Shown: positions 1 to 11,700 of the stretch, in pieces
Position numbering within the stretch: the first letter of the stretch is position 1
Layout: every line of letters starts with the position of its first letter
DNA from: an uncultured Aquimarina sp.
Lineage (GTDB): Bacteria; Bacteroidota; Bacteroidia; Flavobacteriales; Flavobacteriaceae
Length of the DNA: 64,000 nucleotides
Assembly: GCA_947502885.1 (NCBI GenBank)
Contig: CANNBP010000021.1
Span: 1-64,000 of the forward strand
Reading direction: 5' to 3'
Made by a program: the position numbers and the translations under genes
Notes under the pieces: generated by a model
What the model saw: the letters and a program-made list of their open reading frames with translations, nothing else
What the model was told of the DNA's origin: nothing
Database searches by the model: none

Positions 1-116
1 TTAAAATCTCTGTCTTTTTTCATAATGTCACAAAGTTATATAGTTAATCCTTATGACACACTTTATTGAACAGTCTCGTCATTCATGAGCCTGTGCACTA
101 AAGTATATCCTAATAA

Positions 117-153
117 TCAAGCCTGATAAACTATTAAAGTTTATCAGGCTTGA
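117..153. terminator. Perfect 16-bp hairpin, bidirectional terminator
   Basis: The two arms (117-132 and 138-153) are perfectly complementary around a 5-base ATTAA loop. The hairpin lies 75 bases past the stop of the minus-strand chitinase gene, so it most likely ends that transcript. There is no long T run on either side, so the terminator role is inferred from position and stem strength. The first 116 bases hold nothing else recognisable. Confidence 0.6.
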
Positions 154-227
154 TCCTACATTTGGCTAATTAAAACACTGGACTAAATCATATTACAACT
201 GTTTATATTTACTATCAAGATGGCATG

Positions 228-2915
228 TTATTGTTTTACCAATTTACCATTGATCTTTTCTTTACCATATGATATGGTATAGAAATACATACCGGCTTTT
301 AATGCACTTATATCAAAACCATTTTGATTGTTTCCTTTTTGCAGGGTATTATTCTTAACGTCTAATACTTTGGCTCCACTGGTATTAAATACCTGAAATC
401 GTAAACCATCATTTGATGTCGCATTTTGGATCGCTATATTAAGTCGGTTTCCTTTGATTGGGTTAGGAAAGACACGAACCTCATGATTACTTTCAATTTT
501 GGTTTTAGCAATTGCAGAAGCACTATCTAATCCATCTAAATAGGCACGTACCGCATCAGAAAACACTAATCCATCATATTTATCCCAATTGATCGACCAA
601 CTCATTACTCCTCTTAGGTCTGGATAGGTTTGTGTTAATGTATATTGTCCTCCGAACGAATCTCCCTTAATAAGATAATCCATAGCAGTAATTACCCCTG
701 CTGATCCTGTATGACCTCCTCCAGCATTAAAGGCTGCCGGAACTCCTATTAATATCTGATCTGGGCGAAGTGCCGGAAAGAATTTACTTTGATCTTTGGT
801 AATAGGAAATCCTTTTAATAACATATCTACAAGAGACACATAAAAATCTGAATTCCCCATATTATACGCTCTATCATCTAATGCAGTAATTTGCCCAGAG
901 TTATAATACTGTACTTGCAAGAACGTAAGCTTATCTCTCAAAGCGTGAATCAATGGCAAGTATGCTCCTGCCCTTCTATCTGATCCTTGAGATATCCCTC
1001 CATAAAACGAATACCCTAATTGTACAAAGAAGGTTTCGGGTGCCATGGTAAGTATAAAATCTTTTCCGAAATGGTCGCAAATACTTTGTATACCATTAAT
1101 CGTATTTACAATCACCGGTGTAGTTGGATTGGCAAAATCGGTATCTCCAAAATCAAAGGATAAGGATTGTCCTTCAAAATCAATATCAATACCATCAAAA
1201 TCATATTCTTCTACAATAGCAATCATAGAACTAATAAACTTATCACGAGCTGATATTGTATTTAAACGAACCTGTCCTTCTGCACCTCCGATAGAAATAA
1301 TCACTTTTTTACCAAGACTTTTCAGTAAAAGAACATCAGACTTAAAATCATTTACCGTATAATTTATGGTACTAAACTCTGGAGCCAATTCAAATTCAAT
1401 TTCTCCATCTGTTGGTGAGACTTTGGCCACTGCAAAAGATACATTGATAATATCCCAACTAGGAGAAACATCTTTTAAAGCGATAAGTCCCGTTCCGTTA
1501 TCAAAATTATGCCAATACCCATTTAAAATTCTTTTAGGAAGTGGTCCTCCACCCCCTGGAGGAGTTACACGAATGGTAACGGTATCTGATGTGGTAGCAT
1601 TAGCATCATTATCTGTAGCGATTGCTGTAAGCGCATAATTACCAACAGCAAGGTTACTTAATGCAAAACTATATGGGCTGGTGGTATCTTCTCCCAGTTT
1701 GGTTCCGTTACTAAAAAACTCTACTTTGGTGATGGTACCATTACCATCGGTTGCATCGGCATTTATCGTAATATTAGCTCCTTCTAAAAAAGATTGTAGA
1801 TTAGATGGTGAAGTAATGCTTACTACAGGATTTTCTCCGCCACCACCGGTACACTCACCAACCAATGTCCAGGCATCCCCCCAATCGGTACCTGAACCGG
1901 GAGCATAGGCTGTAGCACTACCATTACACCATGCAGAAAACGGCCAAGGCTTACATTCGTATAGGTTACCGTCATTTTGCACTTCACTTCCTGCTACATA
2001 TCCTCCGCCTTCTGTATACTGAGGTGCATCACAATTACCACCACTTCCATCGTTTTCGACTGTAATACTTACTGCAGACGAAGTAGTTGTTGCATTTTCA
2101 TTATCCGTTGCTACTGCGGTAAGACTATGAATGCCTTCGGTAGCGATCCAATCAATGGTATAAGGAGCGGTCATATCTTCTCCTATTAAAGTTGCATCTA
2201 CATAAAATGCCACTTTTGATATACTTCCGTTTGCATCAGAAGCAATTGCATTAATAGCAACACTTTGCCCTGTAGTATATGTAGACCCATTTGTTGGGCT
2301 GGTAATTGACACCTCGGGTGCTGGAGGCCCGTTTCTTTCTACAACAATAGAAATTTGAGAGGATAGTGTAGTTGCATTTCCATTATCGGTAGCACGCGCT
2401 GCTATAGTATGATCACCGGGTGTAGCAATCCAGTCTAGGGTATATGGCGTAGTAGTATCTTCTCCTATTACTGTATTATCTACCAAGAATTCTACCTTAG
2501 TCACCGCTCCGTCAACATCTGACGCATCTGCGGTGATCGTTACTATATCATCCTCTACAAAGGCAGCTCCTGATTGAGGTGCAGTAACTGCTACGGTAGG
2601 AACAATATTCGGCCCACTACAAGGGCCAATAACTAACCAGGGGCCCCATTGAGAATTATTACTTTCTGGATTCTGGTTTTGAGTCCAGTGATAAGCTTCA
2701 TATTCTACATCTTGATAAGATACTCTATCTCCCTGAGTATAGACTTGAACAGCATCCCAGAGCGGAGACACACAGGCGGTAGCCTGCTCTGTGGGTGCCT
2801 TTTTGGTATCAGAAGCTACAAGGTGCGACGAAAACATCATGCATGAGAGTACTACAAAAAGTACCCGTAGTCCTATTTTTTGAGTTTTAATGAAATGTGT
2901 GTTAAAAATTTTCAT
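228..2915 (-). CDS. Secreted multidomain GH18 chitinase with T9SS C-terminal sorting domain
   Basis: Predicted to hydrolyse chitin outside the cell. The 895-residue product has a signal peptide (about 1-35), a chitin-binding CBM5/12-like module (about 48-99, Trp/Tyr rich), two bacterial Ig-like repeats (about 106-192 and 201-286), a second aromatic Cys-rich binding module (about 295-355), a third Ig repeat (about 364-450) and a GH18 barrel (about 462-800). The barrel shows SIGG and the catalytic DGIDIDFEG motif (Glu about 581). The last 80 residues form a typical type IX secretion sorting domain starting VFPNP. The ATG at 2915 is preferred to an upstream in-frame ATG at 2987 because it places the signal peptide at the N-terminus. 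The gene is monocistronic, followed by a hairpin. The family assignment is firm; the exact module names of the two binding domains are less sure. Confidence 0.95.
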   Translation of the reverse strand: MKIFNTHFIKTQKIGLRVLFVVLSCMMFSSHLVASDTKKAPTEQATACVSPLWDAVQVYTQGDRVSYQDVEYEAYHWTQNQNPESNNSQWGPWLVIGPCSGPNIVPTVAVTAPQSGAAFVEDDIVTITADASDVDGAVTKVEFLVDNTVIGEDTTTPYTLDWIATPGDHTIAARATDNGNATTLSSQISIVVERNGPPAPEVSITSPTNGSTYTTGQSVAINAIASDANGSISKVAFYVDATLIGEDMTAPYTIDWIATEGIHSLTAVATDNENATTTSSAVSITVENDGSGGNCDAPQYTEGGGYVAGSEVQNDGNLYECKPWPFSAWCNGSATAYAPGSGTDWGDAWTLVGECTGGGGENPVVSITSPSNLQSFLEGANITINADATDGNGTITKVEFFSNGTKLGEDTTSPYSFALSNLAVGNYALTAIATDNDANATTSDTVTIRVTPPGGGGPLPKRILNGYWHNFDNGTGLIALKDVSPSWDIINVSFAVAKVSPTDGEIEFELAPEFSTINYTVNDFKSDVLLLKSLGKKVIISIGGAEGQVRLNTISARDKFISSMIAIVEEYDFDGIDIDFEGQSLSFDFGDTDFANPTTPVIVNTINGIQSICDHFGKDFILTMAPETFFVQLGYSFYGGISQGSDRRAGAYLPLIHALRDKLTFLQVQYYNSGQITALDDRAYNMGNSDFYVSLVDMLLKGFPITKDQSKFFPALRPDQILIGVPAAFNAGGGHTGSAGVITAMDYLIKGDSFGGQYTLTQTYPDLRGVMSWSINWDKYDGLVFSDAVRAYLDGLDSASAIAKTKIESNHEVRVFPNPIKGNRLNIAIQNATSNDGLRFQVFNTSGAKVLDVKNNTLQKGNNQNGFDISALKAGMYFYTISYGKEKINGKLVKQ

Positions 2916-3348
2916 AGTGTTGGTTTTTAAGAATGTGGTATGTAATCTTATATGTTTTAAATTTGATGATGCCTTATTGCTTAACACCTAGAAAGGACTC
3001 ATACCTTCTCGAAGGTACGTATCAACTTTTGGCGACCTAAAGCTTTTTTCTCCTACTTAACAGAAAGAAGTTTTCTATCTAGTATTATTTCCACTTAAAA
3101 GATTATACAGGAAAAAAGTGTTTGAAGTCCTTGTGAATAGTTAAAGTGAGTTTTGATTTTTTCATAGCCGTGATACGTTATTATGAGTTCGTGTTTTACA
3201 TAAAAAGAGTACTACCTCTCTTTCTTTTTTAAGATATTAATAAGTACTGCTCTTGAAAAATTAATTAGATGAACGACTCTAGTTATAATATTATCAGAGG
3301 ATTAAACGTAACAAAGTGGATAATATATCTATCATTACTGCCTATAAA
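2916..3348. other. Intergenic region upstream of the chitinase gene
   Basis: About 430 bases without a gene, AT rich. It must hold the minus-strand promoter of the chitinase, but I see no convincing TAnnTTTG box with a correctly spaced upstream element. Nothing else is recognisable. Confidence 0.5.
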
Positions 3349-3378
3349 AAAACCAGTTACATTACTGTAACTGGTTTT
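3349..3378 (-). terminator. Hairpin terminator of the RHS operon
   Basis: Twelve-base arms AAAACCAGTTAC and GTAACTGGTTTT flank a 6-base loop. The A-rich/T-rich ends give U tracts on both strands. It lies about 50 bases beyond the last gene of the minus-strand operon 12429-3431, which it probably terminates. Confidence 0.75.
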
Positions 3379-3430
3379 ATCATTATTTAATTGTCTCGGA
3401 TTACAAATCCGTGTGATCGGGTTTTCAACA

Positions 3431-4009
3431 TTATTGTTCTACATGAGCCCCTCCATCAGTAAAAACTTCAATTATGTTTTTTTGATCTAAATCAATAATA
3501 AAGGCACTCGTGAAAACCATAGATACTCCTTTTTCGAAACTAAAGTTTTTTTCTAGATCTGTTCTATCTAGTTTATCAAAATAAACATATGTATACATAA
3601 AAAGCAATTGATCACTAATTCCAGAAAAAACGAATAAAATACTACTTTTATCTGTTGTTGACATATTATTCAAAAACTCAGAATAGGTCTTCTGATACTT
3701 ACTATTAACTCTTTTTCTTAGCTTTTGAAAACCTTCATAATCAACATCTAACTTTGAAAACACACTCTCTCCAAATTCTGTTGTACAAGGTTTTTCACAT
3801 TGCCTTATAGTTATTGCATTATGGAAATTAAAATCTTCAAAATACGGGTATACTAGATACCCTTTATCAAATTGTTTTACCCATTCTTTAATTCTATGAT
3901 CATCCAAAACATTAAAAATAATTATTTTTTCAGGCTCGCTTTTCTTTCTTTCATTACAGGAACAAGCACAAAAAAATAATATTATAAACAGGCCTTTAGT
4001 CAATTTCAT
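3431..4009 (-). CDS. Small lipoprotein, candidate immunity partner of the RHS protein
   Basis: The 192-residue protein starts with a lipoprotein signal (hydrophobic stretch ending CACSCNE, lipidated Cys about 16-18), so it is predicted to be anchored to a membrane. The rest is a soluble domain I do not recognise. Its ATG is only 10 bases after the stop of the RHS gene at 4020, on the same strand, and the operon terminator follows. In polymorphic toxin loci the gene directly after the toxin usually encodes its immunity protein, so that role is an inference from position only. It could also be an unrelated lipoprotein. Confidence 0.7.
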   Translation of the reverse strand: MKLTKGLFIILFFCACSCNERKKSEPEKIIIFNVLDDHRIKEWVKQFDKGYLVYPYFEDFNFHNAITIRQCEKPCTTEFGESVFSKLDVDYEGFQKLRKRVNSKYQKTYSEFLNNMSTTDKSSILFVFSGISDQLLFMYTYVYFDKLDRTDLEKNFSFEKGVSMVFTSAFIIDLDQKNIIEVFTDGGAHVEQ

Positions 4010-4019
4010 TTTCTTAAAT

Positions 4020-7000
4020 TTACTCTAGTTTTTTAGATGGTACGGGAACAACATATTCTGTTCCATCTTTTTTAAACCTAAGAGTTGGGTCAAAATTCTT
4101 ATTAGTTTTTGTATAATAATCTAGTCTTATCGCCAACCCTAACTGTTCTCTAAATCTATTAATTCTTGGTACAACTGATCCTGAATGTCCACCATGTCCA
4201 TCACTATAACTTATAATCGATGAATAAGTGTTCAATCTACGTTTATCTTTATCTTCAGCAAAAAAACTAGCTCCAAAACCAGAATGCAAGGTCTCATGTA
4301 AGAAGGTCATACCAGTTCCTAATGTTTTCGGATCTAATCCTACTTTTTTTAATCCAGCTTGATAACCATTTATTTCTTCAGCATTCAAATTAACAACCCC
4401 AGTTGGAGTTCCTGATGTTTTGTCATTTGTTCTTTTAACTGTTATTGTTCCTTTATCACTTAAAATATGAGATACATATGAGTTAACTTCTGTGCAATTT
4501 TCTTTGCAATCTCCCTGTTCTCCTTTTAAAACGGTTCTACCATCTTTTGTTTCTTCTCTAAAAACCGTTTGCCCTGAAATTTCTGATAATTCCAGCATAA
4601 GATTAACCAATAACCAAGCATCTTTATTTTGCTTTTCTTCGTCTTTACCTTTTGTATTCGTTAAATCTGTTACATCAACTTCTTCACCGTTAGGATCGAT
4701 AAAATAGATGGGATTGTTCAATCCATAAGTAAATGGTGATTGATCATAATATTTTTCTGCTTGTGGATCTATATTAAACCACTTACCAATTGCAGTATCA
4801 TAATTTCTTGCACCATAATCTATCCAATTCAAACCTAATTCATTCTGCTCTTCCTTATCATTGTATCCATAAGGGTATTTCGTACCATTTATCACATTAT
4901 TGTACCCTTTATGTTCAAGCCCAAAAGGGTAATAATTCGACTCCTCAATAATTTCAGATTGCTCTACAGTCCCGTTGTTATCAGTATCTGTATAGGATAG
5001 TCTGATGTTTCCTAAATGGTCTTTATATTGGTATACATATTTATACTCGCCATTTTTCTTTTCTATATACCCTTCTGGGTGATTAAAAAACTCGAGTTCG
5101 TTGTTTTTATACACATACCCACCTGCATAATCGGTAGTGGTGGTTTGACCATTTTCTACCACTGTTTTTCTTAATTTTACCCCTGTGGCGTCATACACAT
5201 AGGTAATGGTACCACTATTTGCACCAGCAATGGTTATTACTCTTGGTAAATTTAAACGGGTGTAGCTAATATTGGTAATCCCTTTGTTATGATCCACAAT
5301 CATATTACCATTGGCATCATACTCATAATCATCACCAGTATTGGTACCATCCTTAAAACCATAGGTATCATTAGCGTTATCTGTAACTCCTAACAGTTTG
5401 TTACCGTTATCATAATTATAGATCAGCTTATCCATATCTCCAAAAGAGCTAGCCACATCGTTAAGATGTCCTTTTCTATCCAGCGATAAAATGTTACCTA
5501 CCTTATCATAGGTTACATTACTCAAATTATAGTTGTTATCACTACTAATCGCACCGGTAATTCGGTTTAACGCATCATAGGTATAGGTATAATGCCTATT
5601 GGTATGATCATTAGCCGTTTGCCATATCGTTTCTGATATATTACCATTAAACAATGGGGTAGCTCCTTTTTCTGAGGTATTATACCCAATCTTAAACCCA
5701 AACAGGTCTCCGTTTGCGGTGACACCTTCATTAATCGCCTTAAGCCAACCTCTAACATTATAGTCATAATCTATCGTTTGTAAGCCTCTACTAATACTAG
5801 TACCTCCAACTTTTTTACTTGTTAATTGTCCAAGTTTATCATACTGATTATTTACAATAAACTCTTCATTCCCTCCATTAATGATTTGACTTTGCGTAAG
5901 CAATCGTCCCATATGATCATAAGTAAAATTATCTATGGTAGTAATCGCAGCTTTATGATGCTTGTTATGTATGGTTTTACTTTGGATCACTTTACCTGTA
6001 AAATCAAGTTGATTCTCTACAATATCGGTAGCACCAAGATACTCATTTTTGGCGGCAACATAAATAGGTCTTGATTTTTGATCGTAATACATCACCGAGG
6101 TAATCCAACTGGTACTATAAGGTACACGTATCACACTACCTGTAGGCAGAGACCTGGTTTTATCACTTACCGCCTCTCCATACACCGTAGTTGGATTTGC
6201 TAGTTCTGTATCTGGGGTAGTTCCTAAAAATCTGTAGTCATCATAATAATTAATGGTATTGATCTCTATAAAACCAGTAGTAGGGTAACTATCATTGGTA
6301 TAATACAAGGTCGCTCCTACAATACTTAAAGGAGTATCTGTTTTAGTCTCATATTGTATCGAGGTAGCAGCATTGGTCAAATCCTGAATTTCTTTTCTGG
6401 TTCTCGTATCATTATGTAAATAGGTATACACCACTCTACCAAGAGCATCATATTTGGTACCCATCCATCGCATATCAGCTCTTTGATTGGCATCCTGAGT
6501 TAGGATAGGTTGATCTAATTTGTTATACACAATATACTCCCATCCTTTACCAGGGATTTTCTTTTCTATCAATCGGTTTCTATGATCGTACTTATACTGG
6601 TAACCCAGTTCTGACAATTCAGTATCAGAAACACCATCGGTAACATCTACTTTAGGTGGTAATACATAGGTAAGGTTATTAAAATCATCATACGCATAAT
6701 AGGTATCATGAGCTATACCCTGATTAAATGTTCTTTTTAAAACAACCTGCCCCACTTTGTTTTTATATTCGACGACTGTATGATTGCTTCCATCGGTAGG
6801 TTGACAGTTTTCATCTTTGGTGACGGTTACATACAATGTATTTTGGGCATAATTGCCAACCTTTACCAATTGTGGTTTTTCGGTATCTTCATTTTCAAAA
6901 CTTACCTCAAAGTGTCCTATAGCATCGGCGCTGGTATTCGACTCCCAGGCAAACTTGATGGTATGATTGGTGTCACTACTAGCATCTGCTTTCCAATCTT

Positions 7001-8687
7001 TTCCGGGAGCTCCTTGCTCTAACACCCTGTTTAATGGAGAAGATTCATAGACACTTTCAGAATAGGCATTTATAGCTGCAGTAGTCATTCCTGTAAAATC
7101 TTCTGGATATGCACTCTTATAATAGAAATTGATATGGGCATTGATATCCACCGTTTTATAACTCCCTGGTGTTGTATTTGATTCAAAAGGAAGATAATTT
7201 TTGGCTTGTCGACCATAACTATCATAAACAACCGGAGTAACAATATCCTTCTCATTAGGAGAAGCTTTGATACCGGTTTGTTGTATGGCTCTTCCTAACC
7301 CATCAAAATAGGTGATGCTTTCGATCACATCTTTATTAAGCCTGATTTCACTAGAGGAAGTCATAGCTTTTTGATAAGCTCTGGTATAGACATAGTTCTT
7401 ATCGGTTGATAAGTTCAGATTATAATCACCAGACACACACCCTGAAATTCTTCCATACTCATTAGGGCATTTATCATTATCGTTTGCTACATACCCTGTT
7501 GGTTGTTCACAAGACGTGGTGCTCTCATTGGGGTTTCCAAAACCATCCCCATCGGTATCTTTATACCAAGTAGTTATATGAATATTATACAGAATCTCTT
7601 TGGCAGATCCCCAACACCCAGAAGTATTATGTTTGGATCTTAAATATACTACACTACCACTGGTTTTGGTAATAGTTGCTGCTGCATTTGCTGTTTCAGT
7701 TCCCTCTTTTGTATCTTGCCAGTACCAGATAACATTGGCTCCACTAGGATCTGCTCCTCTTGTGAGTATAGTCTTTCCGCATTGATTCGAAACCGTATGT
7801 GCTACCTGAGGTATTAATACCATTTCTTTCACACTATAGTGTACCGTTCTTGCGGCACTCCAACATCCTGTGCCGTTGTCTCTAGCCCTTAGGTAGGTTA
7901 CACTACCACTAGATTTCTTGATACTTGTTGCCGCATTTGCTGCTAAGGTCTCTGTTCCCAAAGCTTCGTCTTGCCAGTACCAGGTCACATTACCGAACAT
8001 AGGAGGAGGGGTACCCTTGGTAAGCACCGTTTCACCACAATTTTTGATGATACTTGTTGGGGCAATCGGCGTCCAGGGTAAACTATTAATACTTACATAT
8101 ACAGAGGTTGGTCTACTCCACCTTCCTTGGCTATCTCTGCCTCTAAGGTAATAGGTACCTGTACCCTGCTTGGCAATAAAAGTACTCCCACTACCCTTAG
8201 TGGTACTGGTACCACTACTTTCTTTTCCTTGCCAATACCATTTTACACCACTAGGTGGGATACCACTATAATAAAGTCGAGCCTCACCGCAACTTACCTG
8301 ACTAATTTTTGGCGTGGGAGGAGAACTAGACCCTTGAGCTTGTACGGTAACAGAAAGGGTTTTGGTTTGCCCTCCCCCATTCGAACTATAGAAGGTAACT
8401 TTTACGCTTCCAGTTCCTTGGGTATGCCATGTTACATTGATAGATGTAGCATTAGTCGGAGAGGTGATGGTACCTTTAGTTACTTCCCAGTGAATATAAT
8501 CTGTGTTTACATCAACTCCACCTATTAGATCGTAGGTGTTGTTGGTGGAGTTTCGGACTACAAATTCAGGACCATAGAGCCTGATGCTCTGTGCGGCTAT
8601 CTCACCTCCCATCAAAAGGGTGAACCCAATAACGAGATAGAAGAAGAGGCCGCTCATGTACGACTTACTAACTTTAATATTCCTCAT
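4020..8687 (-). CDS. RHS/DUF6443 giant secreted protein with HExxH C-terminal tip
   Basis: A very large cell-surface or secreted RHS protein. After a signal peptide ending IAAQ come Ig-like segments, including three related modules of about 75 residues that each contain CGE/CGK and WYWQ motifs. Next are a DUF6443-type domain (around TRAYQKAMTSSSE), many YD repeats (such as YDALGRVVYTY), and the RHS-associated core (DHLGNIRLSY to YGLNNPIYFIDPNG). The polymorphic tip of about 200 residues carries FLHETLH (bases 4284-4298), an HExxH-like zinc protease motif. I favour the ATG at 8687, which puts the signal peptide at the N-terminus; in-frame starts at 8741 and 8753 would add up to 22 residues. 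It follows the paired protein at 8767-12429. Toxin activity is inferred from architecture. Confidence 0.9.
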   Translation of the reverse strand: MRNIKVSKSYMSGLFFYLVIGFTLLMGGEIAAQSIRLYGPEFVVRNSTNNTYDLIGGVDVNTDYIHWEVTKGTITSPTNATSINVTWHTQGTGSVKVTFYSSNGGGQTKTLSVTVQAQGSSSPPTPKISQVSCGEARLYYSGIPPSGVKWYWQGKESSGTSTTKGSGSTFIAKQGTGTYYLRGRDSQGRWSRPTSVYVSINSLPWTPIAPTSIIKNCGETVLTKGTPPPMFGNVTWYWQDEALGTETLAANAATSIKKSSGSVTYLRARDNGTGCWSAARTVHYSVKEMVLIPQVAHTVSNQCGKTILTRGADPSGANVIWYWQDTKEGTETANAAATITKTSGSVVYLRSKHNTSGCWGSAKEILYNIHITTWYKDTDGDGFGNPNESTTSCEQPTGYVANDNDKCPNEYGRISGCVSGDYNLNLSTDKNYVYTRAYQKAMTSSSEIRLNKDVIESITYFDGLGRAIQQTGIKASPNEKDIVTPVVYDSYGRQAKNYLPFESNTTPGSYKTVDINAHINFYYKSAYPEDFTGMTTAAINAYSESVYESSPLNRVLEQGAPGKDWKADASSDTNHTIKFAWESNTSADAIGHFEVSFENEDTEKPQLVKVGNYAQNTLYVTVTKDENCQPTDGSNHTVVEYKNKVGQVVLKRTFNQGIAHDTYYAYDDFNNLTYVLPPKVDVTDGVSDTELSELGYQYKYDHRNRLIEKKIPGKGWEYIVYNKLDQPILTQDANQRADMRWMGTKYDALGRVVYTYLHNDTRTRKEIQDLTNAATSIQYETKTDTPLSIVGATLYYTNDSYPTTGFIEINTINYYDDYRFLGTTPDTELANPTTVYGEAVSDKTRSLPTGSVIRVPYSTSWITSVMYYDQKSRPIYVAAKNEYLGATDIVENQLDFTGKVIQSKTIHNKHHKAAITTIDNFTYDHMGRLLTQSQIINGGNEEFIVNNQYDKLGQLTSKKVGGTSISRGLQTIDYDYNVRGWLKAINEGVTANGDLFGFKIGYNTSEKGATPLFNGNISETIWQTANDHTNRHYTYTYDALNRITGAISSDNNYNLSNVTYDKVGNILSLDRKGHLNDVASSFGDMDKLIYNYDNGNKLLGVTDNANDTYGFKDGTNTGDDYEYDANGNMIVDHNKGITNISYTRLNLPRVITIAGANSGTITYVYDATGVKLRKTVVENGQTTTTDYAGGYVYKNNELEFFNHPEGYIEKKNGEYKYVYQYKDHLGNIRLSYTDTDNNGTVEQSEIIEESNYYPFGLEHKGYNNVINGTKYPYGYNDKEEQNELGLNWIDYGARNYDTAIGKWFNIDPQAEKYYDQSPFTYGLNNPIYFIDPNGEEVDVTDLTNTKGKDEEKQNKDAWLLVNLMLELSEISGQTVFREETKDGRTVLKGEQGDCKENCTEVNSYVSHILSDKGTITVKRTNDKTSGTPTGVVNLNAEEINGYQAGLKKVGLDPKTLGTGMTFLHETLHSGFGASFFAEDKDKRRLNTYSSIISYSDGHGGHSGSVVPRINRFREQLGLAIRLDYYTKTNKNFDPTLRFKKDGTEYVVPVPSKKLE

Positions 8688-8766
8688 ACGATGGTTATTT
8701 TTTATCTTATTATGTGTTATGTTATATTTTCTTTTTTCCATAATTGTTCTCATGAAAAATTATTTT

Positions 8767-11700
8767 TTATTGTCCTTGATAATGATACTTATAATCATTG
8801 ATAAGCTTGTTATCTTGATCTCTAACCTCTTTAAGACGGTTAAAACCATCATAACTGTAATGGATCGTATATCCTTTGGGATCGGTCATACTAGTCACAC
8901 CAATCAAAGGATCATAGGTATAGGTAGTTACCATACTATCCGATAGTAAAGGCAAATCGCGTAAGCTATTGATAAGAGTCATATGGCTTTCATCTAGGTT
9001 TTCTACCTCTTGTGTTGTTCCCAACCCAAGTGCCTGACGAATCTTTTGGTAGTCGGCATTCTCAATCTTTGCTATTGGAAATTGATCGTCATACCCCCAG
9101 ATATAACTAATAATTGCTCCCGATTCTTTACTTAATTCTAGTGGGTTACCAGAGCCATCATAATTGTAATAGGTAATTCGCTTCTCAAAACGATCTTTAA
9201 GGATTGCAGGACCGGGCACTCCCGGTTCAGAGGTATTACGAACATCTCCTTTACTCGTATAGATATATTCTGGAAGTGCGGTGTTATCTTCAAAATTACT
9301 ATAAGTCGTATAGGTTGAGGATAACATTACTGCATCCTTAAACTTTTCTGTCACCACAATATCTTCTATCTTATTCTGGTTCACTAATGTTGAATAATTC
9401 GAATAATTCCCGGCAAATGATGAACCTGGATAGTAATATTTAGTTTGATAATGCTCTTCGTTTGCTCCTTCGGTTAAATAAGTGTTATGTGTACTTATCT
9501 TATAGTTAGAAGAATCATATGTATAGGTTTGACGTGTTTCTACTATAGATGGAATAGGAGATTCTTTATAAAAATAATCCTTAGTATGCGTCTCGCCTAG
9601 TAAATATCTATAGTAATAGTGGTAGTATTTTCTATAAAAAACAGAAGCACTCTTAGGTCGTAAATCACTATTACAGTTACCTAAACTCTCTGATTCTGGA
9701 AAAATACTTGGCATATTACCCTGATTTGAACTTCTTGTTATGTAGCTATCATAAATATTATAAAATTGCAACCAACTACAAGCTTTGCCATAATCTGTAA
9801 ATACCCAAAATGCTTGTGATATTTCTATAGGGTCTTGATAGGTATTGGTCACCTCCTTAAGCAAACGATCATCATTATCATATACCTTTTGTTTTATCAG
9901 GGCGCCATGTAGGTGTGATTTATCCTTCAAAGGAAGGAAAGGCTTATTTCTATAATACCCTTCATGATAGGTAGGAAAATCTGTTGGACTGGTATATTCG
10001 TATACAGTACGCCCATTATTTTGCTCTGTAACACTCACCTTTCGATACCCTACATAATTATTTTTGGTCATCGACACATTGACACTATTGATATACTCTT
10101 TAACATCAAAAATAGGAGTTACTTTATACGGTGCTACGACCATAGTATTTCCCGTACTAGGATTACTTGTAGCGACCCAGGGATATAGCTCTATCCCTTC
10201 AGTAGACTGAAATCCAAGCCATTGAAGTAACGCATAAGGTATATGTTCTTCATACTCTCTAATATTAGTCAGAAAACCATCGATACTTCCTGTAGAAGTA
10301 TATCCTGTTTGGCCAGGCATTCCTCTGGTATCGACCTCTTCCTGAGTATAAACATATTTATACTGTCTTTTGATACTATTATCGATATCTCTAAACGTCA
10401 CCGATTTAATACGTAACCCACCCCCGTGCATGGTGTGATCAAAGTTTTCTTTAAATGTTTTGTAGGTTACCCTTGCACTAGCTCGTATATCGGTATTAAT
10501 ACCAGGCGAATTCATATTGGTATAGTGTAGTTTGTATTGACCCGGGGACAATACTACTTTTTGATCTCTACCGGGCTCAAGCATACCTCCAGCCATTCGT
10601 TCCAGAATAATCTCTTCACTTCCGGGGCGTTGCTCTACCTTATCTAAATGTATATTTACGCTCTGTAAACTAGGGTCATTTGCGTCTCCATGAAGTAGAT
10701 GGAATGTAAGTAGTACCTCTTGCTCATCGGTAATAGTAAAATATTCTTGATCATTTAATTCTCGATCCGATCCATGAGCATCAAAAAACACTTCTGGATC
10801 TTGACTCCAGCTCCAATTACTGGGGTTAAGATTTTTAAATTCGTTTTCAGTAAAATTTCTGAATCCCATCGATGAAAACTCATTCGACTCAAACATAAAC
10901 TCCTTTTTACCTCCTGTAGGATAGGATATAGCCGTTAGACTACCGGTACTTACAAAATCTTTGTCTGCACTTTTTTCTGCGGTATAAATACTAATTTGAT
11001 TGGGTTTGTATTTTTTGTAATACCCCCATAAATCTTTGTATTTATAGCTCTCATCTCCTCTGGTTGTTGGAAAGGGAAGTAATTCTTTATCTCTATATGA
11101 CAGATCATAGGTAAAAGAATTCGAATCCTGTTTAAAATATTCTGTAAGCTTATCTAAGAACAAAAGCTTGTTTGGAGTAGTCTCATAGACCAGATCAAAG
11201 CGTTTAAAAATATGATTATTGGTATCAAAAATTTTGATATCTTCTAGTACTCTTCCGCTATCTTTATATTCAGGATGATTATAAGTTCCTAATATAAATT
11301 GAACTTTAGAACCATCTTTAAATACAATAGCACTTACTTTTTGTGAAGCAACAGATATAGCCGTTTGACTTGCGGTAACCCTTGGTTTGATTACAGAAGA
11401 GTTATAATTATGAAATTGTGCATCTGTGGCATCGCTATTGTTTATTCCTAAAAACTCTCTCATAACAGTACTTGAGTTCCTAGCCGAGAGTCTAGCTTTC
11501 ACAAAGGAATCAGGAGCTTCAAAAGCTTCGGTTACCATCTGGTAATTATAAGTAGCCAATAATTGGTTGGTGCTATTTCTTATCTCTTTTACCTTCCAGG
11601 CAGAAACATGGTTTTTAGGTCGATGGTCCGACTCACTGGTACTATCTCCGTTACCTCCTTGCAACCAGCTTATAGAGGATGAATCTGAAGTACTTACCTC

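Noticed and set aside
117..153. An attC-like site
   Set aside because: A perfect short hairpin without AAC/GTT boxes, placed after a gene end; a terminator explains it.
8127..8528. Plus-strand ORF of 133 residues opposite the RHS gene
   Set aside because: Low-complexity antisense read of Ser/Thr-rich coding sequence, with no start context and no family.
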